This document shows positions 1 to 7,638 of a DNA stretch of 34,635 nucleotides, one piece after another (position 1 is the first letter of the stretch; every line of letters starts with the position of its first letter). The notes under the pieces were generated by a model that was not told where the DNA came from, did no database searches, and saw only the letters and a list, made by a program, of their open reading frames with translations. A program made the position numbers and the translations under genes. Source of the stretch: an uncultured Pseudoxanthomonas sp. (lineage in GTDB: Bacteria > Pseudomonadota > Gammaproteobacteria > Xanthomonadales > Xanthomonadaceae); the NCBI GenBank assembly GCA_946886405.1, contig CAMPIO010000032.1, positions 1-34,635 of the forward strand, in the 5' to 3' direction.

Positions 1-1839
1 GCGCAGTTGCTCGAACTCCTCCTGCGGGAACGTCGGATTACGCAGGACGTCCGCAGCCAGCGCCAGGGCATCCGCCAGGTGTTCGCGGCGGGTCTGCAGG
101 CCGATGCTGGCGCCCTGCAGGCTGCCGCTGATGTTGCCCTGGGTCTTCAGCTGGTCCAGCCGCTGGTCGATTTGGGCGCGCGTCATCGTCTTGCTGCCGC
201 GCATCAGCATCGCGCCCGCCAGGCCGGCGGCGCCTTCGCGACCGGTCAGCGTGGCCTCGTCGGCGAAGCGGAAGTTCGCGTCCACGATGACGGTGCCACC
301 GCGCGTCTTCTTCGGCAGCAACGACACCTTCAGGCCGTCGCCCAGCGTGAAGGTCTGCGTGCGCGCCTCGATGTTCTTCGGCGAGGGATCGAACTGCTCA
401 CCCGTGCTGACGGCGGCGCGGCCGGTGTAGCCCTCGACCAGCGAGGCGACGGCGGGTGCGGCCGGAATCTCCACGCGCTCGGGCGTGGGCGTCGGGATGA
501 AGCGGCCCAGCGTGCGGTTGCCGGACTTCAGGTAGGCCGCAGCCACGCGATTGACGTCGGCCGCCGTCACCTTCTCGATGGCGTCGCGGCTGGTGAACAG
601 CAGGCGCCAGTCGCCGGCGGCCTGGAATTCGGACAGGCCCATGCCGACCGCGTTGACGTCGGTGAAGTACAGGTCGTAGGCATTGCCGATGCGTTGCTTC
701 GCCTCATCGACTTCCTGCTGCTTGATGGGCTGCGCGGCCAGTTGCTCGACCTGCTTCAGCAGTTCGGCTTCGGCCTTCGTCGCGTCGCCATCGGGCGGCA
801 CCACCGCCACCACGGTCATCAGGCCGGGGTCGCGCATCGCTTCGCTGTTGGCGCCGCTGCCGGCGGCAAGCTTGCCTTCCACCAGGGCCTTGTGCAGGCG
901 GCCACCGGGCGTGTGGCCCAGCACGTTGGCCAGCACGCTGAGGGGCGCGCTGTCGGCGTGCGCCACGGCGGGCACGTGGTAGGCGGCGGCGACCAGACGC
1001 AGGTTGCCGACGCGGCGGATGTTGACCTCGCGCTCGCCGTCCTGCGCGGGCTCGACGGTGTAGAAGCGCGGCAGCGGGCGCGTGGGCTTCTTCACCGTGC
1101 CGAAGTGGCGCGCGATGCGCGCCAGCACATCGGCATTGTCGATGCGGCCGGCGACGATCAGGGTCGCGTTGTCCGGCTGGTACCACTGGCGATAGAACGC
1201 CTGCAGTTTGTCGATCGGCACGCCTTCGACGTCGCTGCGCGTGCCGATGGTGGTGTTGCCGTAGTTGTGCCACAGGAAGGCGGTGGAGCGGATGCGCTGG
1301 AACAGCACGCCGCCGGGATTGTTCTCGCCGGCCTCCAGTTCGTTGCGGACCACGGTCATCTCGCTGTCGAGGTCCTTCTTGGCGACATTCGAGTGGACCA
1401 TGCGGTCCGCTTCCATCTTCAGCACCCACTCCAGCGTGTCGGTGTTGGCGGGAAAGGACGCGAAGTAGTTGGTGCGGTCCAGGCCGGTGGTGGCGTTGAA
1501 GTCGATGCCGCGCTTCTTCATTTCGCCGCTGATGTCCGCCTGCGTGGGCGTGCCCTTGAACAGCAGGTGCTCCAGCAGGTGGGCCATGCCCGTTTCGCCG
1601 TAGTTCTCATGCACCGAACCCACGCCGTAGACCAGGTTCACGGTCACGGTGGGCTTGGTGGCGTCCGGGAACAGCAGCACCCGCAGTCCGTTGGACAGGG
1701 TGTACTCGCTGATGCCCTCGATACTGGGGCCGGCGACGACGCCTTTCGGTACCGCCGTCTGTGCATGCAGTGCGGTGGGTGTGCCCAGGGCCAGCGTGAT
1801 GGCCAGTCCGAGTGCGACAATGAAGCGGGGTGACGACAT
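1..1839 (-). CDS. M16 family zinc peptidase (pitrilysin/insulinase-like), 3' end cut off by window edge
   Basis: The reading frame starts at ATG 1839-1837 and stays open to base 1, giving 613 codons with the C-terminus outside the window. Residues 1-27 look like a Sec signal peptide ending in ALHAQ, so the enzyme is probably periplasmic. The inverted zinc motif HLLEH is at residues 87-91, and the third zinc ligand Glu167 (in RNELEAGENNP) is 76 residues after His91, the usual M16 spacing. A second M16-type domain starts near residue 490 (FTLGDGLKVSLLPKKTRGG) and appears to lack HxxEH. Two-domain secreted M16 proteins of about 950 residues are typical of this family and degrade peptides. It is divergent from truC across an 82-bp gap. 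The family call is firm; the substrate is unknown. Confidence 0.93.
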   Translation of the reverse strand, partial: MSSPRFIVALGLAITLALGTPTALHAQTAVPKGVVAGPSIEGISEYTLSNGLRVLLFPDATKPTVTVNLVYGVGSVHENYGETGMAHLLEHLLFKGTPTQADISGEMKKRGIDFNATTGLDRTNYFASFPANTDTLEWVLKMEADRMVHSNVAKKDLDSEMTVVRNELEAGENNPGGVLFQRIRSTAFLWHNYGNTTIGTRSDVEGVPIDKLQAFYRQWYQPDNATLIVAGRIDNADVLARIARHFGTVKKPTRPLPRFYTVEPAQDGEREVNIRRVGNLRLVAAAYHVPAVAHADSAPLSVLANVLGHTPGGRLHKALVEGKLAAGSGANSEAMRDPGLMTVVAVVPPDGDATKAEAELLKQVEQLAAQPIKQQEVDEAKQRIGNAYDLYFTDVNAVGMGLSEFQAAGDWRLLFTSRDAIEKVTAADVNRVAAAYLKSGNRTLGRFIPTPTPERVEIPAAPAVASLVEGYTGRAAVSTGEQFDPSPKNIEARTQTFTLGDGLKVSLLPKKTRGGTVIVDANFRFADEATLTGREGAAGLAGAMLMRGSKTMTRAQIDQRLDQLKTQGNISGSLQGASIGLQTRREHLADALALAADVLRNPTFPQEEFEQLR

Positions 1840-1921
1840 CCTCAATCCTCCTTCGAGGCCGCGTGCGTCCATCGCGTGCGGCGAACCGCGAGTTTCGCAG
1901 ATTTGGCAGGCATGCAGCTTC

Positions 1922-2650
1922 ATGGATTACGGTGAGACGAATGTGGACGGCGGTGCATTGCCCGTGCTGTACGCCGATGCGCACATCGCGGTGGTCAACA
2001 AGCCCGCAGGCGTCATGGCGCACGACAGCAAGCTTGCGCGCGGCGAGACCGACTTCGTTGCCGATCGCCTGCGCGCGCAGTTCGGCAAGCCGATCTTCCT
2101 GATCCACCGGCTGGACCGCGCCACCAGCGGCTGCCTGCTGGTGGCGTTCGATCGCGAAAGCGCTTCCACGCTGGGAAAAGTGCTGATGTCGCGCGAGGTG
2201 GAGAAGGACTACCTGGCCGTGTGTCGCGGCTGGCCGGAGCCGGACTTCATCGTCGACCATCCCATCGATGGCGGCCCCGGCAAGCCGGAGAAGAAGCCGG
2301 CACTGACGCGTTTCGTCCGATTGGCGACCGGCGAGCTGCCGCTGCCGTCGGGCGACTTCGCGACGTCACGCTACGCGCTGCTGCGCTGCCAGCCGGAGAC
2401 CGGGCGTTTCCGCCAGATCCGCCGCCACCTGAAACACGCGTTCCATCACCTGATCGGCGACACCAGCCACGGCGATGGCCGGCACAACCGCCACTTCCGC
2501 ATGCAGGGCGTGCACCGCATGCTGCTGCACGCGGTGCGGCTGTCGTTTCCGCATCCGGCCACGGGCGACCGTGTCGAGGCGGTGGCGCCGCTGGATGCGG
2601 AATTCCGCAAGGCGTATGCGCTGTTCGGGTGGGAAGAAGATCTGCGCTAG
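1922..2650 (+). CDS. truC: tRNA pseudouridine(65) synthase TruC
   Basis: RluA-family pseudouridine synthase of 242 aa (E. coli TruC has 260). The catalytic segment HRLDRATSG is at residues 62-70, with Asp65 as the expected nucleophile. The opening VVNKPAGVMAH, the middle TGRFRQIRRHLKHAFHHLIG and the late RMLLHAVRLSFPHP segments follow E. coli TruC closely, better than RluA or RluC, and there is no N-terminal S4 domain. TruC modifies U65 of certain tRNAs in the cytoplasm. ATG 1922 was chosen because homology begins a few residues later; the frame is open further upstream to 1649, but that part runs into the divergent M16 gene. The gene ends 12 bp before a paired REP element. Family certain; assignment to TruC rather than a paralogue likely. 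Confidence 0.88.
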   Translation: MDYGETNVDGGALPVLYADAHIAVVNKPAGVMAHDSKLARGETDFVADRLRAQFGKPIFLIHRLDRATSGCLLVAFDRESASTLGKVLMSREVEKDYLAVCRGWPEPDFIVDHPIDGGPGKPEKKPALTRFVRLATGELPLPSGDFATSRYALLRCQPETGRFRQIRRHLKHAFHHLIGDTSHGDGRHNRHFRMQGVHRMLLHAVRLSFPHPATGDRVEAVAPLDAEFRKAYALFGWEEDLR

Positions 2651-2662
2651 CTGTGCTCTTCT

Positions 2663-2801
2663 GTAGGAGCGATGTGAGTCGCGACCGGAGAAGCGAAATG
2701 CCGGAAGGGTCAGACCAAGAGCCGTCGTATCGGTGAGGCTCTTTGTCCTGAAACGTCAGCGGGCTTTCATGGCGTGCGGTCGCGACTCACGTCGCTCCTA
2801 C
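2663..2801. repeat. Paired GTAG-type REP element (REPIN-like), copy 1 of family A
   Basis: Two 25-nt arms in inverted orientation, 2663-2687 and 2777-2801, begin with GTAGGAGCGA on each strand and continue through GTCGCGACC. They are separated by 89 nt unrelated to the spacer of the second copy (29019-29155). Outward-facing GTAG ends are the known signature of REP elements mobilised by RAYT transposases in Stenotrophomonas and Xanthomonas. The element lies between the convergent truC and MAPEG genes, 12 bp from one stop codon and 10 bp from the other, so it may also act as a 3'-end hairpin. No RAYT gene is in the window. Confidence 0.85.
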
Positions 2802-2811
2802 AGGGAGCGAC

Positions 2812-3204
2812 TTACGCCACCCGCATCGCCGCCAGCACCATGAGTCCCACGGCACACAACATGCCCAAGAGCCACGACAGGCTGCGCAGCGTGTGCATGT
2901 CCACAACATAGAACCATCCGTGAAAGATCCGGGCGACCACGAAGGCCACCGACAGCGGCGTCACCAGGCTGACCGGTACCCCGGCCAGCTGCGCCATCAG
3001 CACGCCGGCGACGAACGCAGGGAACGCTTCGAAGCCGTTGAGATGCGCGGCGTTCGCACGCTGCACCTTGTAGTTGCCATCCTGCTTGGCGACCCACGCG
3101 CGCGGATTGCGGTTGTTGTAGCGCTCGCCCGAGCGCTTGGCGATGAAGACCCACAGGTATGGCAGCAGCGCGGTGACCAGGATGCACCAGTAAGCGATGG
3201 ACAT
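2812..3204 (-). CDS. MAPEG family membrane protein
   Basis: 130-residue integral membrane protein with four hydrophobic segments (about residues 3-20, 58-76, 77-96 and 108-126). The loop ERYNNRNPRAWVAKQDG followed by RANAAHLNGFEAFPAF is characteristic of the bacterial branch of the MAPEG superfamily (membrane-associated proteins in eicosanoid and glutathione metabolism). The start is ATG 3204, preceded by a CGGAGAAAA Shine-Dalgarno region; longer in-frame starts up to 3414 would run through a repeat. Bacterial members are poorly characterised, some having glutathione transferase activity, so substrate and role are open. Convergent with truC. Confidence 0.85.
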   Translation of the reverse strand: MSIAYWCILVTALLPYLWVFIAKRSGERYNNRNPRAWVAKQDGNYKVQRANAAHLNGFEAFPAFVAGVLMAQLAGVPVSLVTPLSVAFVVARIFHGWFYVVDMHTLRSLSWLLGMLCAVGLMVLAAMRVA

Positions 3205-3267
3205 GACGTTTTTCTCCGAGGATGGCGCAGGGTAGTGGGTGCGGCGGCAAGGCGTCCATGGGCGGTT

Positions 3268-3456
3268 GTCCTCTCCCTGCGCAGCGGGGAGAGGGTGCCC
3301 GAAGGGCGGGTGAGGGGCGAGCGGAGGCATCATCTTGAATCTGCGCGGTCGCATTGCCGGGTTCGATGATGGCGGAGAGACATTGCGCGGAACATCATCG
3401 CGCGCGCCCCTCATCCGCCAACCGGGTACCTTCTCCCCGCCTGGCGGGGAGAAGGG
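3268..3456. repeat. Paired inverted repeat, family C (CTCTCCC...GGGTGAGGGG type)
   Basis: The roughly 300-bp stretch 3205-3507 contains no gene. It holds two inverted copies of a repeat of about 52 nt: 3268-3320 (CTCTCCCTGCGCAGCGGGGA, then GGGTGAGGGGCG) and 3404-3456 (CGCCCCTCATCCGCC, then TTCTCCCCGCCTGGCGGGGA). Each copy has its own small hairpin (CTCTCCC/GGGGAGAG; TTCTCCCCGCC/GGCGGGGAGAA). This type of dispersed repeat is common between genes in high-GC proteobacteria. The remaining bases 3205-3267 hold the MAPEG ribosome binding site, and the M28 terminator follows the repeat. Confidence 0.75.
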
Positions 3457-3460
3457 TAAG

Positions 3461-3486
3461 AAAACGGCGCCTTTCGGCGCCGTTTT
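3461..3486 (-). terminator. Rho-independent terminator of the M28 peptidase gene
   Basis: Perfect 11-bp stem (AAAACGGCGCC / GGCGCCGTTTT) with a 4-nt loop TTTC. On the minus strand the hairpin follows the M28 stop codon by about 20 bases and ends in a short U tract. The symmetric A/T flanks mean it could work in both directions. Confidence 0.85.
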
Positions 3487-3507
3487 GATATCGCATCGGA
3501 ACTCGGC

Positions 3508-5211
3508 TTACTGCTTCGCCGGCTCCGCCTTCATCATCGCGTCGCGCGCGGCCTTGAAGGGATTGCCGTCGTACCAGGTCGGCCACGTGTTCTCGACGGC
3601 CAGGTCCTTGCCCACGCCGTACAGTGCCTGCAGGTCCTGCATCACGCCGTCCAGCTTCCAGCCGTCGTGCACTTCGTCGCTGGCCTGGTGGTAGCGCTTC
3701 GCGTATTCCTCGCTCGCCGCCTTGCCGGCTTCGATGCCGCCGTCCAGCAGGTCGTTGCCGCCCTTGGCGTACAGCGCCGGCACGCCGGCCTTGGCGAAGT
3801 TGAAGTGGTCGCTGCGGAAGTAGTAGCCGCCGGCCGGGTTGCCTTCCTCGGCGAGCACGCGGCCCTGCTGGTCGGCGTAGACCTTCAGCATGTCTTCCAG
3901 CTGCGAGTTGCCCTTGCCGGTGACGACGAAGTCGCGCGACTTGCCGCCCACGCTCATGGCGTCGAGGTTGATCACGCCGGCGATCTTGTCGAGCGGGAAG
4001 GTCGGGTGCGCGACGTAGTACTTGGAACCGAGCAGGCCGGATTCCTCCAGGGTCACCGCCACGAACACCACCGAGCGCGCAGGCTTCGGCTCCTGGTGGG
4101 CGAACGCCTCGGCGATCTCCAGGATGCCGGCCACGCCGGTGGCGTTGTCGACCGCACCGTTGTAGATGTTGTCGCCCTCTTCGCCTTCATGCTTGCCCAG
4201 GTGGTCCCAGTGGGCCATGTACAGCACGGCTTCGTCGGGCTTGCTGGCGCCCGGCAGTACGCCGATGACGTTGCGCGAGGTCTTCTCGGTGATGCTGCTC
4301 TTCAGCGAGGCGGACACCTGCGCCTTCAGCGGCACCGGCTTGAAGCCGCGCTTGCCGGCATTGGCGTAAGCGGCGTCCAGGTCCAGGCCGGCATCGGCGA
4401 ACAGCTGCTTGGCGGCCTCGGCGCTCAGCCAGCCCTGCAGCGGGATGCGCTTCTCGGGGTCGTCCTTGGCGGGCAGGTCGTACTGCGGGCCGGCCCAGGA
4501 GTTCTTCACCACGTCCCAGCCGTAGCTGGCGCCGGCGGTGTCGTGCACGATCAGCGCGGCGGCGGCGCCCTTGCGCGCGGCCTCTTCGAACTTGTAGGTC
4601 CAGCGGCCGTAGTAGGTCATGCGGTTGCCGCCGAACAGCGTTTCGTCCTTGCCGTGGAAGCCCGGGTCATTGACGAACATCACGACGGTCTTGCCGGTCC
4701 AGTCCTGGCCGGCGTAGTCGTTCCACGCCTGCTCCGGCGCATCGACGCCGTAACCAACGAACACCAGCTCGCTGGCATCCAGTTTGACGTCCGTCTGGCC
4801 CGTGCGGGTGCCGATGACGTAGTCGGTGCCGAACGCCAGGTCGCGCGCGCCCTTGGAGGTGGTCAGCTTCAGCGTGGTGGCGGATTCGTCCGCGGTGGTT
4901 TCCACCATCGGCACGTCCTGGAAATAGCTGCCGTTGTTGCCCGGCTGCAGGCCGATGCGCTTCATCTGCGCCTCGAGGTAGGTGGCGGTCTTCTCCTCGC
5001 CGGCCGAGCCCGGGGCACGGCCTTCGAATTCGTCGGAGGACAGCGTCTTCACCATGTCGGCGAAATCACCCTCGGTGATGTCGGCGGTGAAGGCGTGGGT
5101 GGCGGCGGACGGCGTGGCCGCAGCCGGCGCCGCAGCGGGCGCCTCGGGTTCTTGCTTGCACGCGGCGAGGGCGGCGGTGGCGGCGAGCACCAGCATCAAC
5201 TTGCGGGGCAT
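3508..5211 (-). CDS. M28 family zinc aminopeptidase, lipoprotein
   Basis: 567 aa. The N-terminus has a lipoprotein signal with lipobox LAAC (Cys18), then an Ala/Pro-rich linker, so the protein is probably tethered in the envelope facing the periplasm. A PA-domain-like insert covers about residues 130-300. The M28 catalytic core follows: AHWDHLG (His334 as zinc ligand, Asp336), NGAVDNATG (bridging Asp), EESGLLGS (general-base Glu pair), NLDAMS and SDHFNFAKAGVP (zinc His). This set matches active secreted M28 aminopeptidases with all metal ligands present. ATG 5211 has a GAGGAAT Shine-Dalgarno, but both are held in a perfect hairpin (see 5211-5240). A strong terminator follows. Substrate specificity is not readable from the sequence. 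Confidence 0.93.
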   Translation of the reverse strand: MPRKLMLVLAATAALAACKQEPEAPAAAPAAATPSAATHAFTADITEGDFADMVKTLSSDEFEGRAPGSAGEEKTATYLEAQMKRIGLQPGNNGSYFQDVPMVETTADESATTLKLTTSKGARDLAFGTDYVIGTRTGQTDVKLDASELVFVGYGVDAPEQAWNDYAGQDWTGKTVVMFVNDPGFHGKDETLFGGNRMTYYGRWTYKFEEAARKGAAAALIVHDTAGASYGWDVVKNSWAGPQYDLPAKDDPEKRIPLQGWLSAEAAKQLFADAGLDLDAAYANAGKRGFKPVPLKAQVSASLKSSITEKTSRNVIGVLPGASKPDEAVLYMAHWDHLGKHEGEEGDNIYNGAVDNATGVAGILEIAEAFAHQEPKPARSVVFVAVTLEESGLLGSKYYVAHPTFPLDKIAGVINLDAMSVGGKSRDFVVTGKGNSQLEDMLKVYADQQGRVLAEEGNPAGGYYFRSDHFNFAKAGVPALYAKGGNDLLDGGIEAGKAASEEYAKRYHQASDEVHDGWKLDGVMQDLQALYGVGKDLAVENTWPTWYDGNPFKAARDAMMKAEPAKQ

Positions 5212-5240
5212 CGGGATTCCTCAAACGAACGGAATCCCGA
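5211..5240 (-). promoter_or_regulatory. Perfect hairpin overlapping the RBS and start codon of the M28 gene
   Basis: TCGGGATTCC at 5211-5220 and GGAATCCCGA at 5231-5240 form a perfect 10-bp inverted repeat with a 10-nt loop. On the transcript the 3' arm contains the GGAAU part of the Shine-Dalgarno, and its last base is the A of the AUG. The folded mRNA would hide the initiation region; alternatively the DNA palindrome could bind a repressor. The structure is seen directly; the function is inferred. Confidence 0.6.
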
Positions 5241-5251
5241 TTCTAGCCACA

Positions 5252-5284
5252 ATGGGCGGACCGGACCTGTGCCGGACCGCCCAT
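5252..5284 (-). terminator. Hairpin after the VNGSI-repeat gene, possible terminator
   Basis: ATGGGCGG-A-CCGG pairs with CCGG-A-CCGCCCAT, interrupted only by one A opposite A. It starts about 8 bp beyond the stop codon of the minus-strand gene at 5293. There is no clear U tract after it on the minus strand, so it could be a weak or Rho-assisted terminator or an mRNA-stabilising hairpin before the M28 gene. Confidence 0.45.
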
Positions 5285-5292
5285 GCGCGGGC

Positions 5293-5955
5293 TTACTCGG
5301 TGGGTGCGGTGTCGGTGCTGAACGGCGTGGCGGTGGCGCCGGTCACCGGGCCGATCTTCGCGCTGGTGTGCACGTACAGCACGACCGGGCGCTCGAACAC
5401 CAGCGGGCCGTTCACCTCGGCATGGGGGCCGATCACGATGCGCGGCGGCTTCTTGTTGTCGGTGTTGAAGAAGCCGGTGGACTTCTCCACGCGCAGGCCG
5501 CCACGGACTTTCGAGCCGACGCCGACGGTGACGTCGCCGCGGACCGTCTTGATGCTGCCGCCGACCTGCGTGCTCACGATGCCGATGGCGCCGTTGACGG
5601 TTTCGACATCGCCGCCGACCACGCCGCCGCGATCGATGAAGATGCTGCCGTTGACGGTCTCCACGTCGTTGCGGACGTTCACGTCCTTGCCTGCGCGGAT
5701 CGAACCGTTGACGGTTTCCAGCGAGTCGGCCACGGCCTTGTCGCCGATGTTGATGCTGCCGTTGACGGTGCTGGCGTCTTCGGTGGTGGCGCCTTCGCCG
5801 ATGCGGATGCTGCCGTTGACGGTATCCAGGTCGCCATAGGTCTGGCCGGCGTCGGCGGTGATGCTGCCGTTGACCTTGGAGATTTCCTGCTGGGCCAGGG
5901 CGGGGGTGGCGGCCAGGGCCAGGGTCAGCAGCAGCGCGGTACGGGGACGGATCAT
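5293..5955 (-). CDS. Secreted VNGSI-repeat protein, predicted small beta-solenoid, function unknown
   Basis: 220 aa from ATG 5955. Residues 1-21 form a Sec signal peptide (ATPALA, cleavage before QQ). The mature part consists of a short repeat: VNGSI or a close variant at residues 28, 46, 64, 82, 101, 120 and 138, i.e. every 18-19 residues, usually preceded by ET/DT and followed by a short beta strand and a Gly/Asp turn. A less regular copy (EVNGPL) follows after a KKPPRIVIG segment. This periodicity suggests a right-handed beta-helix, like polymer-forming or DUF4097-type adhesin domains. An in-frame extension to 6045 is possible, but the signal peptide fixes the start. It shares strand with the M28 gene downstream and diverges from gpmI. 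I recognise no named function. Confidence 0.85.
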   Translation of the reverse strand: MIRPRTALLLTLALAATPALAQQEISKVNGSITADAGQTYGDLDTVNGSIRIGEGATTEDASTVNGSINIGDKAVADSLETVNGSIRAGKDVNVRNDVETVNGSIFIDRGGVVGGDVETVNGAIGIVSTQVGGSIKTVRGDVTVGVGSKVRGGLRVEKSTGFFNTDNKKPPRIVIGPHAEVNGPLVFERPVVLYVHTSAKIGPVTGATATPFSTDTAPTE

Positions 5956-6052
5956 GGGGTTGCCTCTCGGGTGGTCTCGTATCGGTCTGATGCGCCGGCG
6001 GCAACGAGGGTTTAAACGCCGCCATGCGGACGAGGATGGCACCATGCTTCGC

Positions 6053-6058
6053 TACAAT
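6053..6058 (+). promoter_or_regulatory. Probable -10 box of the gpmI promoter
   Basis: TACAAT, one mismatch from TATAAT, lies 32 bp upstream of the gpmI GTG start, in the 135-bp gap between divergent genes. No good -35 hexamer is evident at the expected distance, so this is a modest call. Confidence 0.4.
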
Positions 6059-6090
6059 CGTCACCTGCCTGAAGTCACTGGAATCCCGCC

Positions 6091-7638
6091 GTGTCCGCAT
6101 CCCCCGCGCCCGTGAGCCGTCCCAAGCCCGTCGTATTGCTGATCCTGGATGGTTGGGGGCACCGCGAGGATCCCACCGACAATGCGCTGGCGCAGGCCAC
6201 GCTGCCGAACTGGCGGCGCCTGTTGGCCACCGCGCCGCACACGCTGATCCACACCGAAGGGCGCCATGTCGGCCTGCCGGATGGACAGATGGGCAATTCG
6301 GAAGTGGGCCACATGAATCTGGGTGCAGGCCGCATCGTCTACCAGGACCTGACCCGCATCGATGCCGCCATTGAAGACGGGAGCTTCTTCGCCAATGCCG
6401 AGCTCGTCGCCGCGTGCGACGGCGCCAAGGCGGGCGGCAAGACCCTGCACGTCTTCGGCCTGTTGTCGCCGGGTGGCGTGCACAGCCATGAACTGCATAT
6501 CTTCGCCATGCTGGAACTGGCGAAGCGCCAGGGCGTTCCGCGCGTCGCCGTGCATGCTTTCCTGGATGGCCGCGACACGCCGCCGAAGTCGGCCGAATCC
6601 AGCCTGCGCGCATTGCAGGACCTGTGCGCAAAACTCGGCAACGCGCTCATCGCGTCGGTCAGCGGACGCTACTACGCGATGGACCGCGACAAGCGCTGGG
6701 ATCGCGTGCGGCTGGCATGGGATGCGATGGTGGAGGCAAAGAGCGAGCACCATGCCGCCAGCGGCGTGGCCGCGCTGGACGCGGCGTATGCGCGCGCCGA
6801 GAACGACGAGTTCGTGCTGCCGACGGTGATCGATGGCGCACAACCGATGGTCGACGGCGATGCGGTGGTGTTCATGAATTTCCGCGCCGACCGTGCGCGC
6901 CAGCTGACGGCGGCGTTCGTGTCGCCGGCCTTCGACGGCTTCCAGGCGCGTGTGCCGGCGCTGGCGCGCTTCGTCTGCCTGACCGAGTACGACGCGAAGC
7001 TGCCGGCGCCGGTGGCGTTCGCGCCGGACGACCTGCGCGAGACCTTCGGCGAACGGCTGGCCGAACACGGCCTGACCCAGCTGCGCATCGCCGAAACGGA
7101 GAAGTACGCGCACGTGACGTTCTTCTTCAGCGGCGGCCGCGAGGACGTGTTCGACGGCGAGGAGCGCATCCTGATCCCGAGCCCCAAGGTCGCCACCTAC
7201 GATCTGCAGCCGGAGATGAGCTGCCCCGAGCTGACGGAAAAGCTGGTGGACGCGATCGCGTCCGGCCGCTTCGACGCCATCGTCTGCAACATCGCCAACC
7301 CCGACATGGTCGGCCACAGCGGCGACCTGCAGGCGGCGATCCTGGCCGCGCAGGCGGTGGACAAGGCCATCGGTGCCGTCGATGCGGCGGTACGGAAGGC
7401 GGGCGGCGCGATGATCATCACCGCGGACCATGGCAACCTGGAGATGATGCGTGACCCCTCGACCGGTCAGCCGCATACCGCGCACACCGTGGGTCCCGTG
7501 CCGCTGGTCTACGTCGGCGAGCGCACCGTCACGCTGCGCAGCGGTGGCGCATTGCGCGACGTCGCGCCCACCCTGCTCGACCTGCTGGGCCTGCCGCAGC
7601 CGGCCGACATGAGCGGCCGCAGCCTGATCGACGCCTGA
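6091..7638 (+). CDS. gpmI: 2,3-bisphosphoglycerate-independent phosphoglycerate mutase
   Basis: 515 aa, the usual length for iPGM. It interconverts 3- and 2-phosphoglycerate in glycolysis and gluconeogenesis. The metal site begins at Asp20 ([12 protein letters not shown]). The phosphoserine nucleophile is Ser70 in [36 protein letters not shown] and [10 protein letters not shown] are substrate-binding segments, and [11 protein letters not shown] and [11 protein letters not shown] supply the second metal site. Start is GTG 6091; the first recognisable family residues follow about 12 residues later. The TGA overlaps the ATG of envC by one base, so the two are likely translationally coupled. All key residues are present. 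Confidence 0.97.
   Translation: MSASPAPVSRPKPVVLLILDGWGHREDPTDNALAQATLPNWRRLLATAPHTLIHTEGRHVGLPDGQMGNSEVGHMNLGAGRIVYQDLTRIDAAIEDGSFFANAELVAACDGAKAGGKTLHVFGLLSPGGVHSHELHIFAMLELAKRQGVPRVAVHAFLDGRDTPPKSAESSLRALQDLCAKLGNALIASVSGRYYAMDRDKRWDRVRLAWDAMVEAKSEHHAASGVAALDAAYARAENDEFVLPTVIDGAQPMVDGDAVVFMNFRADRARQLTAAFVSPAFDGFQARVPALARFVCLTEYDAKLPAPVAFAPDDLRETFGERLAEHGLTQLRIAETEKYAHVTFFFSGGREDVFDGEERILIPSPKVATYDLQPEMSCPELTEKLVDAIASGRFDAIVCNIANPDMVGHSGDLQAAILAAQAVDKAIGAVDAAVRKAGGAMIITADHGNLEMMRDPSTGQPHTAHTVGPVPLVYVGERTVTLRSGGALRDVAPTLLDLLGLPQPADMSGRSLIDA

Noticed and set aside
7..1833. 608-codon plus-strand frame at the left edge
   Set aside because: Shadow of the minus-strand M16 peptidase, which carries HLLEH and the spaced Glu ligand.
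3667..6015. 782-codon plus-strand frame opposite the M28 and VNGSI genes
   Set aside because: Shadow of two minus-strand genes with signal peptides and catalytic motifs.
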